Source of the DNA: Bacteroidia bacterium
Lineage (GTDB): Bacteria > Bacteroidota > Bacteroidia > Flavobacteriales > Flavobacteriaceae
DNA: 13,095 nucleotides
Direction: 5' to 3'
NCBI GenBank assembly: GCA_030425715.1
Contig: JAUIAA010000029.1
Location: 1 to 13,095 of the forward strand
The notes under the pieces: model-generated
The model's input: only the letters and a program-made list of their open reading frames with translations
What the model was told of the DNA's origin: nothing
The model's database searches: none
Position numbers and translations under genes: made by a program
In this document: positions 1 through 8,400 of the stretch, in pieces
How the letters are laid out: each line of letters opens with the position of its first letter
Numbering within the stretch: the first letter of the stretch is position 1

Positions 1-2103
1 AACGGCAATAACTCCAAAATCTTTTCCTCTTGCTTCTGCACATTCCCTGATACACCCAGAAACACCTCCTTTTATTTTATGTGGAGATCTTAACCCCTTG
101 TAACGTTCTTCTAATGCAATAGCAAAACTTACACTCTCATCCATACCATAACGGCACCAAGTTGAACCAACACAACTTTTTACGGTACGTAGAGATTTAC
201 CATAGGCATGGCCACTTTCAAAACCTGCAGCAATCAATTCTTTCCATATTGCAGGCAAATCATTTAACTGTGCGCCGAATAGATCAATTCTTTGCCCACC
301 TGTAATTTTAGTATAGAGATCGTATTTTTTACCAACTTCACCAATCACTATTAATTTTTCTGGAGTAATTTCTCCACCAGGAATCCTCGGTACTACAGAA
401 TAGGTGCCATTACGTTGAATGTTGGCTAAAAATCTATCATTGGTATCCTGAATTACATCTTCTTTATTTGCTGTATCATTATAAATACTGGCAAAAATTG
501 AGGCTACTAAAGGTTTACAGATTTCACAACCTGCCCCTTTGCCACAGGTATTTAACACCTCATCGAAGGTATTAAGTTTTTTAACTTTTATAATACCATA
601 AAGCTCCTGACGGTTTAATTCAAAATGTTCGCAAATGGTTTCTTTTACTTCTTTACCCAAAGATTTTAAGGTTTCATTTACCAATTCAACAACCATTGGT
701 TTACAACCACCACAACCTGTAGTGGCTTTTGTACTTTTTATAATTTCATTTAAATCATTACAACTTCCATCTTGAATAGAGCCACATACCTTACCTTTTG
801 TAACGCTTTCACAAGAACAAATTTGTGCAGTATCAGGTAAATCCATAGCGCTTCCAAAATTAGATTTACCATCTTCTCTAGAACCTAGAATTAGCTCTTC
901 TGCATTTTCTGGCAAACTCATTCCGTTAAGGTATATTTGATGAAGCATATTATAATCTGCCGCATCACCTATCAAAATACCTCCTAAAAGTTCACGGCCA
1001 TCATGACTTACATTAATACGCTTGTATAGATTTTTGGTCTTGTTTTCAAAAATAATAGAATGCCCTTTTTCAACTGGCATAAAAGGCTCTCCAAAACTAG
1101 CCACATCAACACCAATTAATTTGAGTTTGGTTGACATGTCAATATCTTTACTCATTGTAGTATTGCGGTTGCCTAAAATTTGTTCTACCGCCACATTGGC
1201 CATTTCATAACCTGGTGCCACTAAACCATAAATCATCTGATTATAAAGTGCTACTTCGCCTATAGCAAAAATATTTGCATCCGATGTTTGCATTCTATCA
1301 TTTACTTCTATCCCACCTCTAACACCCATCTTAAGGTTACAGGTTTTACCGAGTTCATCTCTTGGCCGAATACCAGCAGAAACCACAAGCATTTGCACAT
1401 CAAGTTGATCTTCTTCATCAAATTCCATCCCAGTAATGACCTCATTACCTAGAATTTGATTGGTAGCTTTACTTAAATGAACATGCAAGCCCATTGATTC
1501 TAATTTTACCTGTAATACTTTACTACTTCTTATATCAAGTTGCCTTGGCATTAGCTTAGATGCAAACTCTACAACATGTGCCTCTAAATTCATATCCATT
1601 ACCGCTTTAGCCGCCTCTAACCCCAACAATCCCCCACCGAGTATTGCAGCTTTTGGGTTTTTGTATTTAGACTTGATTACATCTGCGTAAGCTAAAATAT
1701 CATCCAAATCCTCAATGGTTCTATATACAAATACTCCTTTTTTTTCTATACCATTAATATTAGGCACAAAAGGTGCTGACCCAGTCGCCAACACTAAGTA
1801 ATCATACTTATAATTACGGTCGTGTTCTGTGGTGATGGATTTTGAAGCTCGATGAATATCTGTAACACGTTCATTAGTGACAAGTTCAATACCGTGATTT
1901 TCATACCATTCTAAAGATGCCATTTGTAACGATGTTGCATCTTTATTTTCAAAATATGCACTTAAGTGCACTCTATCATAAGCTGGTCTTGGTTCTTCAC
2001 CAAAAACAATCAATTTAAAATTAGTTGCAGAATTGCTTTCTACAAATTTTTCGCAAAACTTGTAACCTACCATTCCGTTACCAACCACAATCACTGTTTT
2101 CAT
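1..2103 (-). CDS. nirB: NADH-dependent nitrite reductase large subunit NirB, C-terminus outside window
   Basis: Cytoplasmic sirohaem enzyme that reduces nitrite to ammonium with NADH. The minus-strand frame opens at ATG 2103-2101 and runs without a stop to base 1, giving 701 residues; the family is usually about 830-850, so some 135 residues are missing. Domains in order: FAD-binding fold with GNGMVG at residues 8-13; NAD(P)H-binding fold with GGGLLG at 156-161; a first BFD-type [2Fe-2S] module with C429, C431, C464 and C467; a second, degenerate BFD module with the family-typical ICEH at C491 and CEIC at C526/C529; a ferredoxin-like half-domain at about 555-620; and the sirohaem/[4Fe-4S] domain with C644-x5-C650 and C684-x3-C688. 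All four cluster ligands are present, so the enzyme should be active. It is divergent from cobA across a 133 bp gap with two TACGTA palindromes. The small subunit NirD is not in the window and may lie downstream. Confidence 0.96.
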   Translation of the reverse strand, partial: MKTVIVVGNGMVGYKFCEKFVESNSATNFKLIVFGEEPRPAYDRVHLSAYFENKDATSLQMASLEWYENHGIELVTNERVTDIHRASKSITTEHDRNYKYDYLVLATGSAPFVPNINGIEKKGVFVYRTIEDLDDILAYADVIKSKYKNPKAAILGGGLLGLEAAKAVMDMNLEAHVVEFASKLMPRQLDIRSSKVLQVKLESMGLHVHLSKATNQILGNEVITGMEFDEEDQLDVQMLVVSAGIRPRDELGKTCNLKMGVRGGIEVNDRMQTSDANIFAIGEVALYNQMIYGLVAPGYEMANVAVEQILGNRNTTMSKDIDMSTKLKLIGVDVASFGEPFMPVEKGHSIIFENKTKNLYKRINVSHDGRELLGGILIGDAADYNMLHQIYLNGMSLPENAEELILGSREDGKSNFGSAMDLPDTAQICSCESVTKGKVCGSIQDGSCNDLNEIIKSTKATTGCGGCKPMVVELVNETLKSLGKEVKETICEHFELNRQELYGIIKVKKLNTFDEVLNTCGKGAGCEICKPLVASIFASIYNDTANKEDVIQDTNDRFLANIQRNGTYSVVPRIPGGEITPEKLIVIGEVGKKYDLYTKITGGQRIDLFGAQLNDLPAIWKELIAAGFESGHAYGKSLRTVKSCVGSTWCRYGMDESVSFAIALEERYKGLRSPHKIKGGVSGCIRECAEARGKDFGVIAV

Positions 2104-2127
2104 AACTGTTAATTTGAAATTATACGA

Positions 2128-2135
2128 CAAAAATA
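2128..2135 (-). promoter_or_regulatory. candidate nirB promoter, -7 box TATTTTTG
   Basis: Read on the minus strand, TATTTTTG matches the Bacteroidota -7 consensus TAnnTTTG and lies 25-32 bases upstream of the nirB ATG. It overlaps the 3' half of a TACGTA palindrome, giving TACGTATTTTTG. The narK promoter has the parallel overlap TACGTAATTTTG. No TTG -33 box is visible upstream, so the promoter may need an activator. No transcript evidence is available. Confidence 0.45.
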
Positions 2136-2142
2136 CGTATTT
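2131..2142. promoter_or_regulatory. palindromic operator candidate AAATACGTATTT (nirB-cobA gap, site 1)
   Basis: A perfect 12-bp palindrome in the divergent nirB/cobA intergenic region. The same 12-mer recurs at 2182-2193 and twice at 5385-5408. Its position next to the nirB start suggests control of nirB. Just downstream at 2144-2150, TACTTAT fits the NarL heptamer consensus TACYYMT, which is compatible with binding by a NarL-type regulator but does not prove it. Confidence 0.6.
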
Positions 2143-2181
2143 ATACTTATTTTTAATATTTTTAAGTACTTTTTTTGAATT

Positions 2182-2197
2182 AAATACGTATTTTTAC
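2182..2197. promoter_or_regulatory. operator candidate AAATACGTATTTTTAC (nirB-cobA gap, site 2)
   Basis: The palindrome AAATACGTATTT at 2182-2193 extends rightward into GTATTTTTAC, a GTA-N4-TAC inverted pair that is also seen at 3131-3140 and 5403-5412. Its core centre is 51 bp from that of site 1 and about 49 bp upstream of the cobA ATG. It could serve cobA, nirB or both. A weak -7-like box for cobA, TAAATTTA at 2205-2212 (one mismatch), follows it. Confidence 0.6.
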
Positions 2198-2236
2198 CAA
2201 ATCATAAATTTATAAATATCATAATTCACGTTTTAT

Positions 2237-3013
2237 ATGAAAAAGAGACCACATTTTCCGAAAGTCACATTAGTTGGAGCTGGACCAGGCCACGAAGAAT
2301 TAATTACCGTAAAAGGTTTAAACGCTATTAAAGAAGCAGATGTTATTATTTATGATGCACTTGTCAATTCAAAAATATTACAGTACAATACCACCAATGC
2401 CAAGCTTATTTTTGTTGGAAAAAGATTTGGAAAAGCAAGTTACAAGCAGGAAAAAATTAATGAAATTCTCGTTAATAGTGCTCACAAATACAAAAATGTT
2501 GTGCGGCTAAAAGGTGGAGATCCATTTGTGTTTGGTCGAGGTAGCGAAGAAATTGAACACCTCGAAAGCCATAGTATAACTACAGAGGTTATTCCAGGCG
2601 TTAGCAGTGCTCTTGCAGTGCCCGCAACCCAAGGCATCCCTTTAACCAAAAGGGGTACAAGTACTAGTTTTTGGGTTGTTACCGGCACCACTAAAGATGG
2701 CTCTCTATCAAAAGATTTGGTATTTGCAGCACAATCTTCTGCCACCTTAGTTGTATTAATGGGCTTAAGAAAAGTTAACGATATCGTAGAAATAGTCTCC
2801 CAATACAGAGGTAAACACACACCTATTGCCATCTTACAAAATGGCACCCTTAATAATGAATCTTCAAAAATAAGCACCCTTAGTTATTCTGAAAACTTGA
2901 CACACTCCATTGATTATAGTTTACCTGGGATTATAGTAATTGGCGATGTGGTAGCAGATCACCCTAGTTTTTTCGCAGAAGAGATTCAACGTGTTCTTGA
3001 ACCCTCTGTATAA
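2237..3013 (+). CDS. cobA: uroporphyrinogen-III C-methyltransferase (SUMT)
   Basis: Transfers two methyl groups from S-adenosylmethionine to uroporphyrinogen III to make precorrin-2, the branch point to sirohaem and, in organisms that make it, cobalamin. The 258-residue protein is a single tetrapyrrole methylase domain of normal length with no CysG N-terminal part. Visible signatures are VGAGPG at residues 13-18, the Q/KIN region after GKRFGK near 61-75, GGDPFVFGRG at 93-102, the PGVSSA segment at 120-125, VVLMGL at 172-177 and the C-terminal PGIIVIGDVV at 230-239. Divergent transcription from nirB out of a shared operator-bearing region suggests that sirohaem production is induced together with the enzyme that needs it. 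The oxidation and iron-insertion steps are encoded separately at 10405-10977. The start is the ATG at 2237; no Shine-Dalgarno is seen, as usual in this group. Confidence 0.95.
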   Translation: MKKRPHFPKVTLVGAGPGHEELITVKGLNAIKEADVIIYDALVNSKILQYNTTNAKLIFVGKRFGKASYKQEKINEILVNSAHKYKNVVRLKGGDPFVFGRGSEEIEHLESHSITTEVIPGVSSALAVPATQGIPLTKRGTSTSFWVVTGTTKDGSLSKDLVFAAQSSATLVVLMGLRKVNDIVEIVSQYRGKHTPIAILQNGTLNNESSKISTLSYSENLTHSIDYSLPGIIVIGDVVADHPSFFAEEIQRVLEPSV

Positions 3014-3111
3014 AACATCTTTTCTTAAAATAATCCAATTGACATATTCATAATATTAAAATCTATTTTTTACTTTTTTACCAATCCACTCTAATCTAAT
3101 TTTTATTATTC

Positions 3112-3140
3112 GTAAAAATAAATGTTCTACGTATTTTTAC
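3112..3140. repeat. 9-bp inverted repeat GTAAAAATA / TATTTTTAC
   Basis: The arms 3112-3120 and 3132-3140 are exact reverse complements separated by 11 bases. The right arm is part of TACGTATTTTTAC at 3128-3140, so the left arm is effectively a second half-copy of the operator on the opposite strand. A regulator-binding arrangement is more likely than a terminator, because the stem is AT-only and no separate T tract follows. Confidence 0.5.
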
Positions 3141-3176
3141 TTTATTAAAGTAGGTATTTATACTTAGTTTTACGTA
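3128..3176. promoter_or_regulatory. operator cluster upstream of the nitrate transporter
   Basis: Three related elements lie in the 189 bp gap between cobA and the transporter: TACGTATTTTTAC at 3128-3140, TAGGTATTTATAC at 3151-3163 (one change in the core) and TACGTA at 3171-3176 overlapping the -7 box. Starts of successive elements are 23 and 20 bp apart, close to whole helical turns. The rest of the gap (3014-3111) is AT-rich and holds nothing I recognise; I see no convincing rho-independent terminator for cobA there. Confidence 0.6.
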
Positions 3177-3182
3177 ATTTTG
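3175..3182 (+). promoter_or_regulatory. candidate narK promoter, -7 box TAATTTTG
   Basis: TAATTTTG matches TAnnTTTG and lies 20 bases before the transporter ATG, so the leader would be very short. No TTG -33 box is present. The element TAGGTATTTATAC begins exactly 24 bp before this box, the same spacing as TACGTATTTTTAC to the -7 box of the nitrate reductase promoter. Confidence 0.6.
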
Positions 3183-3202
3183 CTTTTATAAAATTAACCA
3201 TT

Positions 3203-4618
3203 ATGAAAGCATCAGCCTCAAAAAAAGCAACTTCCCTTCATCTCTTAAATTTCAAAAGTCTACCCATTAGAACTTTTTGGATCACATCTATTGCCTTTTT
3301 TTTATGTTTTTTTTCATGGTTCGGCATTGTTCCTTTTATGCCTTATGTTGTTAAAGATTTAGGCTTAACCCCAGATCAAAAATGGAACTCTATCATACTT
3401 GCTGTTTCAGGTACAGTATTTGCACGATTATTAATTGGTAAATTATGCGATAAATACGGTCCAAGATTGGTTTACACCTGGTTATTAATTTGCGGTGCTA
3501 TTCCAGTAATTTTAATTGGCCTAAGCCAAACACCAATGCAATTTTTAATTTGTAGATTTTTAGTTGGTTTTATTGGCGCTTCATTTGTAATTACTCAGGT
3601 GCACACTTCAATTATGTTTGCACCAAATATTGTAGGTACAGCTAATGCTACTTCGGCAGGATGGGGTAACTTAGGTGGTGGTGCAAACAGACTTGGCATG
3701 CCAATCATAGCTTCGATTGTTATCAGTTTTGGTATTGCAGAACAAGATGTTTGGCGTTATGCTATGATTATTGCAGGATCTGTTTGTTTTTTAATGGGAC
3801 TAGTTTACTATTTCTATACCCAAGACACACCAGAAGGTAATTATAAAGATTTAAGAGCAAAGGGTGTATTACCGCAAACCAAAAAAGATCAAGTAGGTTT
3901 TACTGAAGTATTAAAAGATTATCGCGTTTGGATTCTTTTTATGGTCTATGCAGCTTCCTTTGGCATTGAATTAACTGTTTATGGCACCATGGACGATTAC
4001 CTACAAAACACCTTTCAATTGGATAGGATAACTGCCGGAAATATTGTTTTATCATTTGCACTGATGAACATATTTGCTAGGACATTAGGTGGGGCTATTG
4101 GCGACAAGTTTGGAAAACTTAAAGGTTTAAGGGGTCGTGTTGTATTTCTCGCTATTATCTTAGCTATTGAAGGCTTAATGCTATCTTCCTTTTCACAAAT
4201 CAATACACTTTCTGTAGCCATTGCTTTTTTGATCGCTTTTAGTCTAAGTGTACAAATGGCAGAAGGTGCTACTTTTTCTGTAGTTCCGTTTATTAATAAA
4301 AAAGCCATTGGATCCATCTCGGGCATTGTTGGAGCTGGCGGTAATGTAGGTGCTTTTTTAGCGGCTATGCTTTTAAAATCTAAATCAGCTGCAGCCGAAA
4401 AAGTAGCAATCCTAGCTAATCAAAATGCTGCCGAAGAAGCCATTCAACTTGCGCAGGCCACCGCCTCATCAACGGCAGTTTCCAGCGGCTATGCCCTTAT
4501 AGGAATTCTAACTGTAATAACCGCAGTATTTTCTCTTGCCATAAAATTTAGCACAGAACAAGAAAAAGAAAGTAGCTCTATTCAAAACCCAAGTATAGAA
4601 TTAATGGCTTATAAATAA
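3203..4618 (+). CDS. narK: nitrate/nitrite transporter, NNP family of the major facilitator superfamily
   Basis: Inner-membrane carrier that brings nitrate into the cell (and possibly moves nitrite). The 471-residue protein has about 12 hydrophobic segments. The family marks are clear: MFS motif GKLCDKYGPR at residues 79-88, the first nitrate signature around GWGNLGGG at 153-160, a second MFS-like GGAIGDKFG at 296-304, and the second nitrate signature GIVGAGGNVG at 374-383. R75 in TM2 and R293 in TM8 sit where the substrate-binding arginines of NNP carriers lie; this is a positional assignment without alignment. A polar, alanine-rich stretch at about 392-428 separates TM11 from TM12 and is unusually long for a loop. 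The gene has its own operator-bearing upstream region and is followed after 75 bp by the response regulator. NarK and plant/algal NRT2-type (assimilatory) members share this fold; the neighbours argue for assimilatory uptake. Confidence 0.94.
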   Translation: MKASASKKATSLHLLNFKSLPIRTFWITSIAFFLCFFSWFGIVPFMPYVVKDLGLTPDQKWNSIILAVSGTVFARLLIGKLCDKYGPRLVYTWLLICGAIPVILIGLSQTPMQFLICRFLVGFIGASFVITQVHTSIMFAPNIVGTANATSAGWGNLGGGANRLGMPIIASIVISFGIAEQDVWRYAMIIAGSVCFLMGLVYYFYTQDTPEGNYKDLRAKGVLPQTKKDQVGFTEVLKDYRVWILFMVYAASFGIELTVYGTMDDYLQNTFQLDRITAGNIVLSFALMNIFARTLGGAIGDKFGKLKGLRGRVVFLAIILAIEGLMLSSFSQINTLSVAIAFLIAFSLSVQMAEGATFSVVPFINKKAIGSISGIVGAGGNVGAFLAAMLLKSKSAAAEKVAILANQNAAEEAIQLAQATASSTAVSSGYALIGILTVITAVFSLAIKFSTEQEKESSSIQNPSIELMAYK

Positions 4619-4693
4619 CAAGGTTTTACTCAAGATGTTTATATTTAATTTTAACTATATTCGTAATTCATAAATTATCTTGGTTTGAACAAC

Positions 4694-5356
4694 ATGATTC
4701 GTATAGTTTTAGCAGATGATCACACCATCGTAAGAGATGGCATAAAATACCTATTAGAAGAAGAGGAGAATATCTCTATTGTAGGCGAAGCATCTAACGG
4801 GCAAGAAGCTTTAGAGATGGTAGCCAAAACTGAGCCAGATATTTTAATTATCGATATTAGAATGCCAGTTATGAACGGTATTGAAGCTGTTAAAATACTC
4901 AATAGTAAACCCACAAAAACCAAGGCTATTGTTCTTTCGATGCACGACTCTGAAGAGTACATTTTAAATTCTATCAATGCTAAGGCCATGGGTTACCTAC
5001 TTAAAGATTCTGGAAAAGATGAAATACTCAAAGCTATTGATAAGGTTTTTCATAATGAGAAATATTTTAGCGGAGCAATTAGCAATGTCATTATCAACAA
5101 TCTACTTGAAAAAAAACAACAACCAGAAAGTATACCTACCCCTAAATCAAAGCAAGACCTTCCTTTTCAACTTACCAAAAAAGAGTTTCAAATTTTAAAG
5201 CTTATTTTGTCGGGTAAAACCAATAAAGAAATATCAGAAGAGCTTCAAAACAGTACTAGAACGATAGAAACACATCGTTTCAAATTAATGAAAAAGATGC
5301 ATGTGAAAAATTCTATTGAATTATCTGCAAAAGCAAGCCAGTTTGGTTTAATATAA
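4694..5356 (+). CDS. orphan NarL/FixJ-family response regulator
   Basis: Two-domain DNA-binding response regulator of 220 residues counted from ATG 4694. A TTG three codons earlier (4685) is in frame, but the ATG directly precedes the conserved IRIVLADDH beta strand and is preferred. Receiver domain, residues 1 to about 120: acidic pair D8/D9, phospho-acceptor D54 in IIDIRMP, S82 in VLSMHD and K104 in YLLKD, all expected for a working receiver. A proline/glutamine/lysine-rich linker follows. The LuxR-type HTH at about 157-217 has LTKKEFQIL, then SGKTNKEISEEL and RTIETHR with the recognition helix. No histidine kinase is present in the window. Its place between transporter and reductase, both preceded by TACGTA palindromes, suggests that it controls this cluster in the manner of NarL or NreC; target and signal are inferred, not shown. 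Confidence 0.9.
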   Translation: MIRIVLADDHTIVRDGIKYLLEEEENISIVGEASNGQEALEMVAKTEPDILIIDIRMPVMNGIEAVKILNSKPTKTKAIVLSMHDSEEYILNSINAKAMGYLLKDSGKDEILKAIDKVFHNEKYFSGAISNVIINNLLEKKQQPESIPTPKSKQDLPFQLTKKEFQILKLILSGKTNKEISEELQNSTRTIETHRFKLMKKMHVKNSIELSAKASQFGLI

Positions 5357-5384
5357 TCAAAATCTTAACAATTTTACCTTTAAA

Positions 5385-5415
5385 AAATACGTATTTAAAT
5401 ACGTATTTTTACGTA
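5385..5415. promoter_or_regulatory. triple TACGTA operator upstream of nitrate reductase
   Basis: AAATACGTATTT is repeated twice head-to-tail without a gap (5385-5396 and 5397-5408), and a third TACGTA lies at 5410-5415. Core starts are 5388, 5400 and 5410, that is 12 and 10 bp apart. The last two cores form TACGTA-TTTT-TACGTA, a 16-bp site with one helical turn between its centres. This is the densest copy of the motif in the window, and it sits directly upstream of the -7 box of the nitrate reductase gene. A half-site-like TTACGTGA lies at 5455-5462. Confidence 0.7.
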
Positions 5416-5423
5416 TGTATTAA

Positions 5424-5431
5424 TATCTTTG
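5424..5431 (+). promoter_or_regulatory. candidate nitrate reductase promoter, -7 box TATCTTTG
   Basis: TATCTTTG is a full match to the Bacteroidota TAnnTTTG box, 32 bases before the ATG at 5464. The expected -33 position is occupied by TACGTATTTTTAC (starting at 5400, 24 bp before the box) rather than by TTG, consistent with a promoter that depends on an activator. Confidence 0.65.
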
Positions 5432-5463
5432 CTCCTATCTAATAGTATTATTTCTTACGTGAT

Positions 5464-8400
5464 ATGGCAAAAATAAAATCTCATAAAACTGTTTGTTCGT
5501 ACTGCGGCGTTGGCTGTGGTATCTTAGCACATCAGGATAACAATGGAAATATTCACATTGAAGGCGATAAAAATTATCCGGTTAACAAGGGTATGTTGTG
5601 CTCTAAAGGAATGAATCTAAACTATGTGGTTCAAGATACTTCCGACAGGATTCTATATCCAGAAATGAAATGGAGCAAAAACCACCCATTGGAAAGGGTT
5701 ACCTGGGATACCGCACTGGATCGTGCAGCAGCAGTATTTAAAAGTATTATTAAAAAACATGGACCAGATAGTGTAGGTTTTTATGTTTCGGGGCAATGTC
5801 TTACAGAAGAGTATTATCTAGCCAATAAACTTACCAAAGGGTTTATTGGCACAAATAATATAGACACCAACTCAAGATTATGCATGAGTTCTGCCGTAGT
5901 TGGTTACAAAAAATCTATTGGAGATGATGCTCCCCCTATATCTTATGACGATATAGAATTAGCAGATTGTTTTTTAATCACAGGAGCTAACCCTGCTTGG
6001 TGTCATCCAATTTTGTTTAGACGATTAGAACAACATAAAAAAGACAATCCGAAAGTAAAAATTATTGTTGTAGATCCAATAAAAACCCAAACAGCTAGTA
6101 TTGCTGATTTACACCTCCAAATTTTACCCGGTACAGATGTTATTTTGAATAATGCCATAGCTCGTAGGCTGATAGAAAAAGGTAAAACCGATAAAAATTT
6201 TATAAAAAACAACACAGAAGGCTTTAAAAAATTAAAAGAGGAAGTATTTAAAATCTCAATTACTAAGGCTGCAAAATTATGTGGTATTACTTCCAAAGAA
6301 ATTAAAAAAGCAGCCCAGTTTATTGGTGACGCCAATGCCTTTTTAAGCATGTGGACTATGGGATTAAACCAAAGTGTGATTGGCGTAGATAAAAACGTAT
6401 CTCTAATCAACATTTCTTTACTTACCGGGCAAATTGGCAAACCTGGTGCTGGACCTTTTTCACTAACGGGCCAACCCAATGCCATGGGCGGTAGAGAGGT
6501 TGGTGGTATGGCTAATTTATTAGCAGCACATAAAGACCTCAATAACCCAACCCATCGCCAACAAGTTTCCAATTTTTGGAGGAGCAAAGAAATCTCTGCT
6601 AATCCAGGTTTAACCGCCACCGAAATGTTTGAAGGTCTTAACACTGGTAAACTAAAAGCCATTTGGATTATTTGTACAAATCCGGTGGTAAGTTTACCAA
6701 ATGCGCTTGAAGTAGAAAAGGCACTGAAAAAAGCAAACTTTGTGATTGTGCAAGATATCTCTCATCAATCTGAAACCACAAAATTTGCAGACCTGTTACT
6801 TCCTGCAGCTGGTTGGTTGGAAAAAGAAGGTACCATGACTAATTCTGAAAGAAGAATTAGTTATTTAAACAAAGTGGTAAAACCACCTGGTGAAGCATTA
6901 CCCGACGCAGAAATACTCATGAGATTTGCAAAAAAAATGAATTATTCTGGGTTTGATTACCAAAACATGAGTGAAATTTTTGATGAACATTGCGCACTTA
7001 CCAAAGGCACTGCCATTGATATTTCTGGTTTAAGTTATGATCGTCTAAAAACAGAAGGTAGTATGCAATGGCCCGTTCCAGATAAAAATCATACTGGTAC
7101 CAAAAGACTTTTTACTGATGGTTATTTTTACACACCTTCTCAAAAGGCTCAGTTCAATGTACCTCAACAAATCTTAAATCAATCTGAACCAACAACCAAA
7201 ACCCATCCTTTAATACTAAATTCTGGCAGAGTAAGAGACCAATGGCATACCAGAACGAGAACTGGAAAAGTAAACCGCTTAAACTCTCATATTGCTTCAC
7301 CGTTTGTAAAAATTAACCCGGTAGATGCCTTAGAAAGAGGATTGAAAAATGGAAATATTGCCGTGATCTACAACGATAGAGGAACGGTAAGAGTACGTGT
7401 TGATTATAGCTATGATATACGGAGAGGCGTTGTTTTTATCCCAATGCATTGGGGAAAAATTATAAATAGCGACATTGGAAGAGTTAATAATTTAACCAGC
7501 AATAGAGTAGATCCAATATCCAAAGAACCTGATTTTAAATTTTCTGCTGTTGAAGTAAAAAAATACAAAAAAGAACGCCAAAAAATTTGTGTGATTGGTG
7601 CCGGTGCTGCAGCATATCGTTTTGTAAAAACTTACAGAAAATCTAATCAAGAAGACGACATCAAGGTGTTTTCAAAAGAAAAAAACCCATTTTACAATAG
7701 AGTTTTATTGCCAGAATACATCAGCAAAGAACTCACTTGGGATCAATTAGAGAAACTAAAAGCTGGTGAAGTAGAAAAATTAAACATTGCATTACATCCA
7801 GGTGTTTTGGTTAAACATATTGATAGAAAAAATAAAGTCATTACCGATAGTCAATCCAATGAACATGATTACGATATTTTAATCATCGCTACAGGATCAA
7901 GAGCCTTTGTACCCTCTAATGCCAGATTAGACTTACCAGGAAGATTTACCTTAAGAAGTAAAGAAGATGCAGATAATTTACAGAACCACCTCAACAATAC
8001 AGGCTTGCCAGAAAATCAGCAACATATTGTTATTGTTGGCGGCGGACTCTTAGGATTAGAACTTGCAGCAACTTTAAACAAAAAGGATATCAAAATTACC
8101 ATTGTTCAAAGAGCACCGCGATTGATGGAACGTCAGCTTGATATTATTGCTAGTAGCTTGTTAGCAGAAAATGTGCAAAGCCGAGGTATTCAAATCTATT
8201 TTAACAATGAAGTTAGTACCGTTTTTGAAGATGAACACAATAAAAACAAACTCTCAATTACTCTAAAAACAGGTAAAATTATTAATGCCAACGCTATTGT
8301 TTATGCTATAGGTACGATTCCAAATATAGAGTTACCAAAAGCATCCAAACTGCTTTGTGGTAGAGGGGTTAAAGTGAATCAGTATTTACAAACATCAGAT

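Noticed and set aside
2482..2877. 131-residue minus-strand open frame inside cobA
   Set aside because: It lies fully within a gene with intact SUMT motifs, and its translation resembles no family; it is a shadow frame.
3041..3110. Rho-independent terminator after cobA
   Set aside because: T-rich stretches are present but no GC-containing stem precedes them; the only good inverted repeat (3112-3140) overlaps the operator motif.
4685..4693. TTG start for the response regulator
   Set aside because: ATG 4694 is three codons downstream and sits at the usual start of the receiver domain.
5391..5402. NtcA-type nitrogen-control site (GTA-N8-TAC)
   Set aside because: The spacings here are GTA-N6-TAC and GTA-N4-TAC, not N8; NtcA is cyanobacterial and no CRP/FNR-type regulator is encoded in the window.
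6003..6662. 219-residue open frame on the minus strand inside the nitrate reductase gene
   Set aside because: It is antisense to the molybdopterin module, which has clear family motifs; the translation shows no recognisable domain and reads as a shadow of the coding frame.
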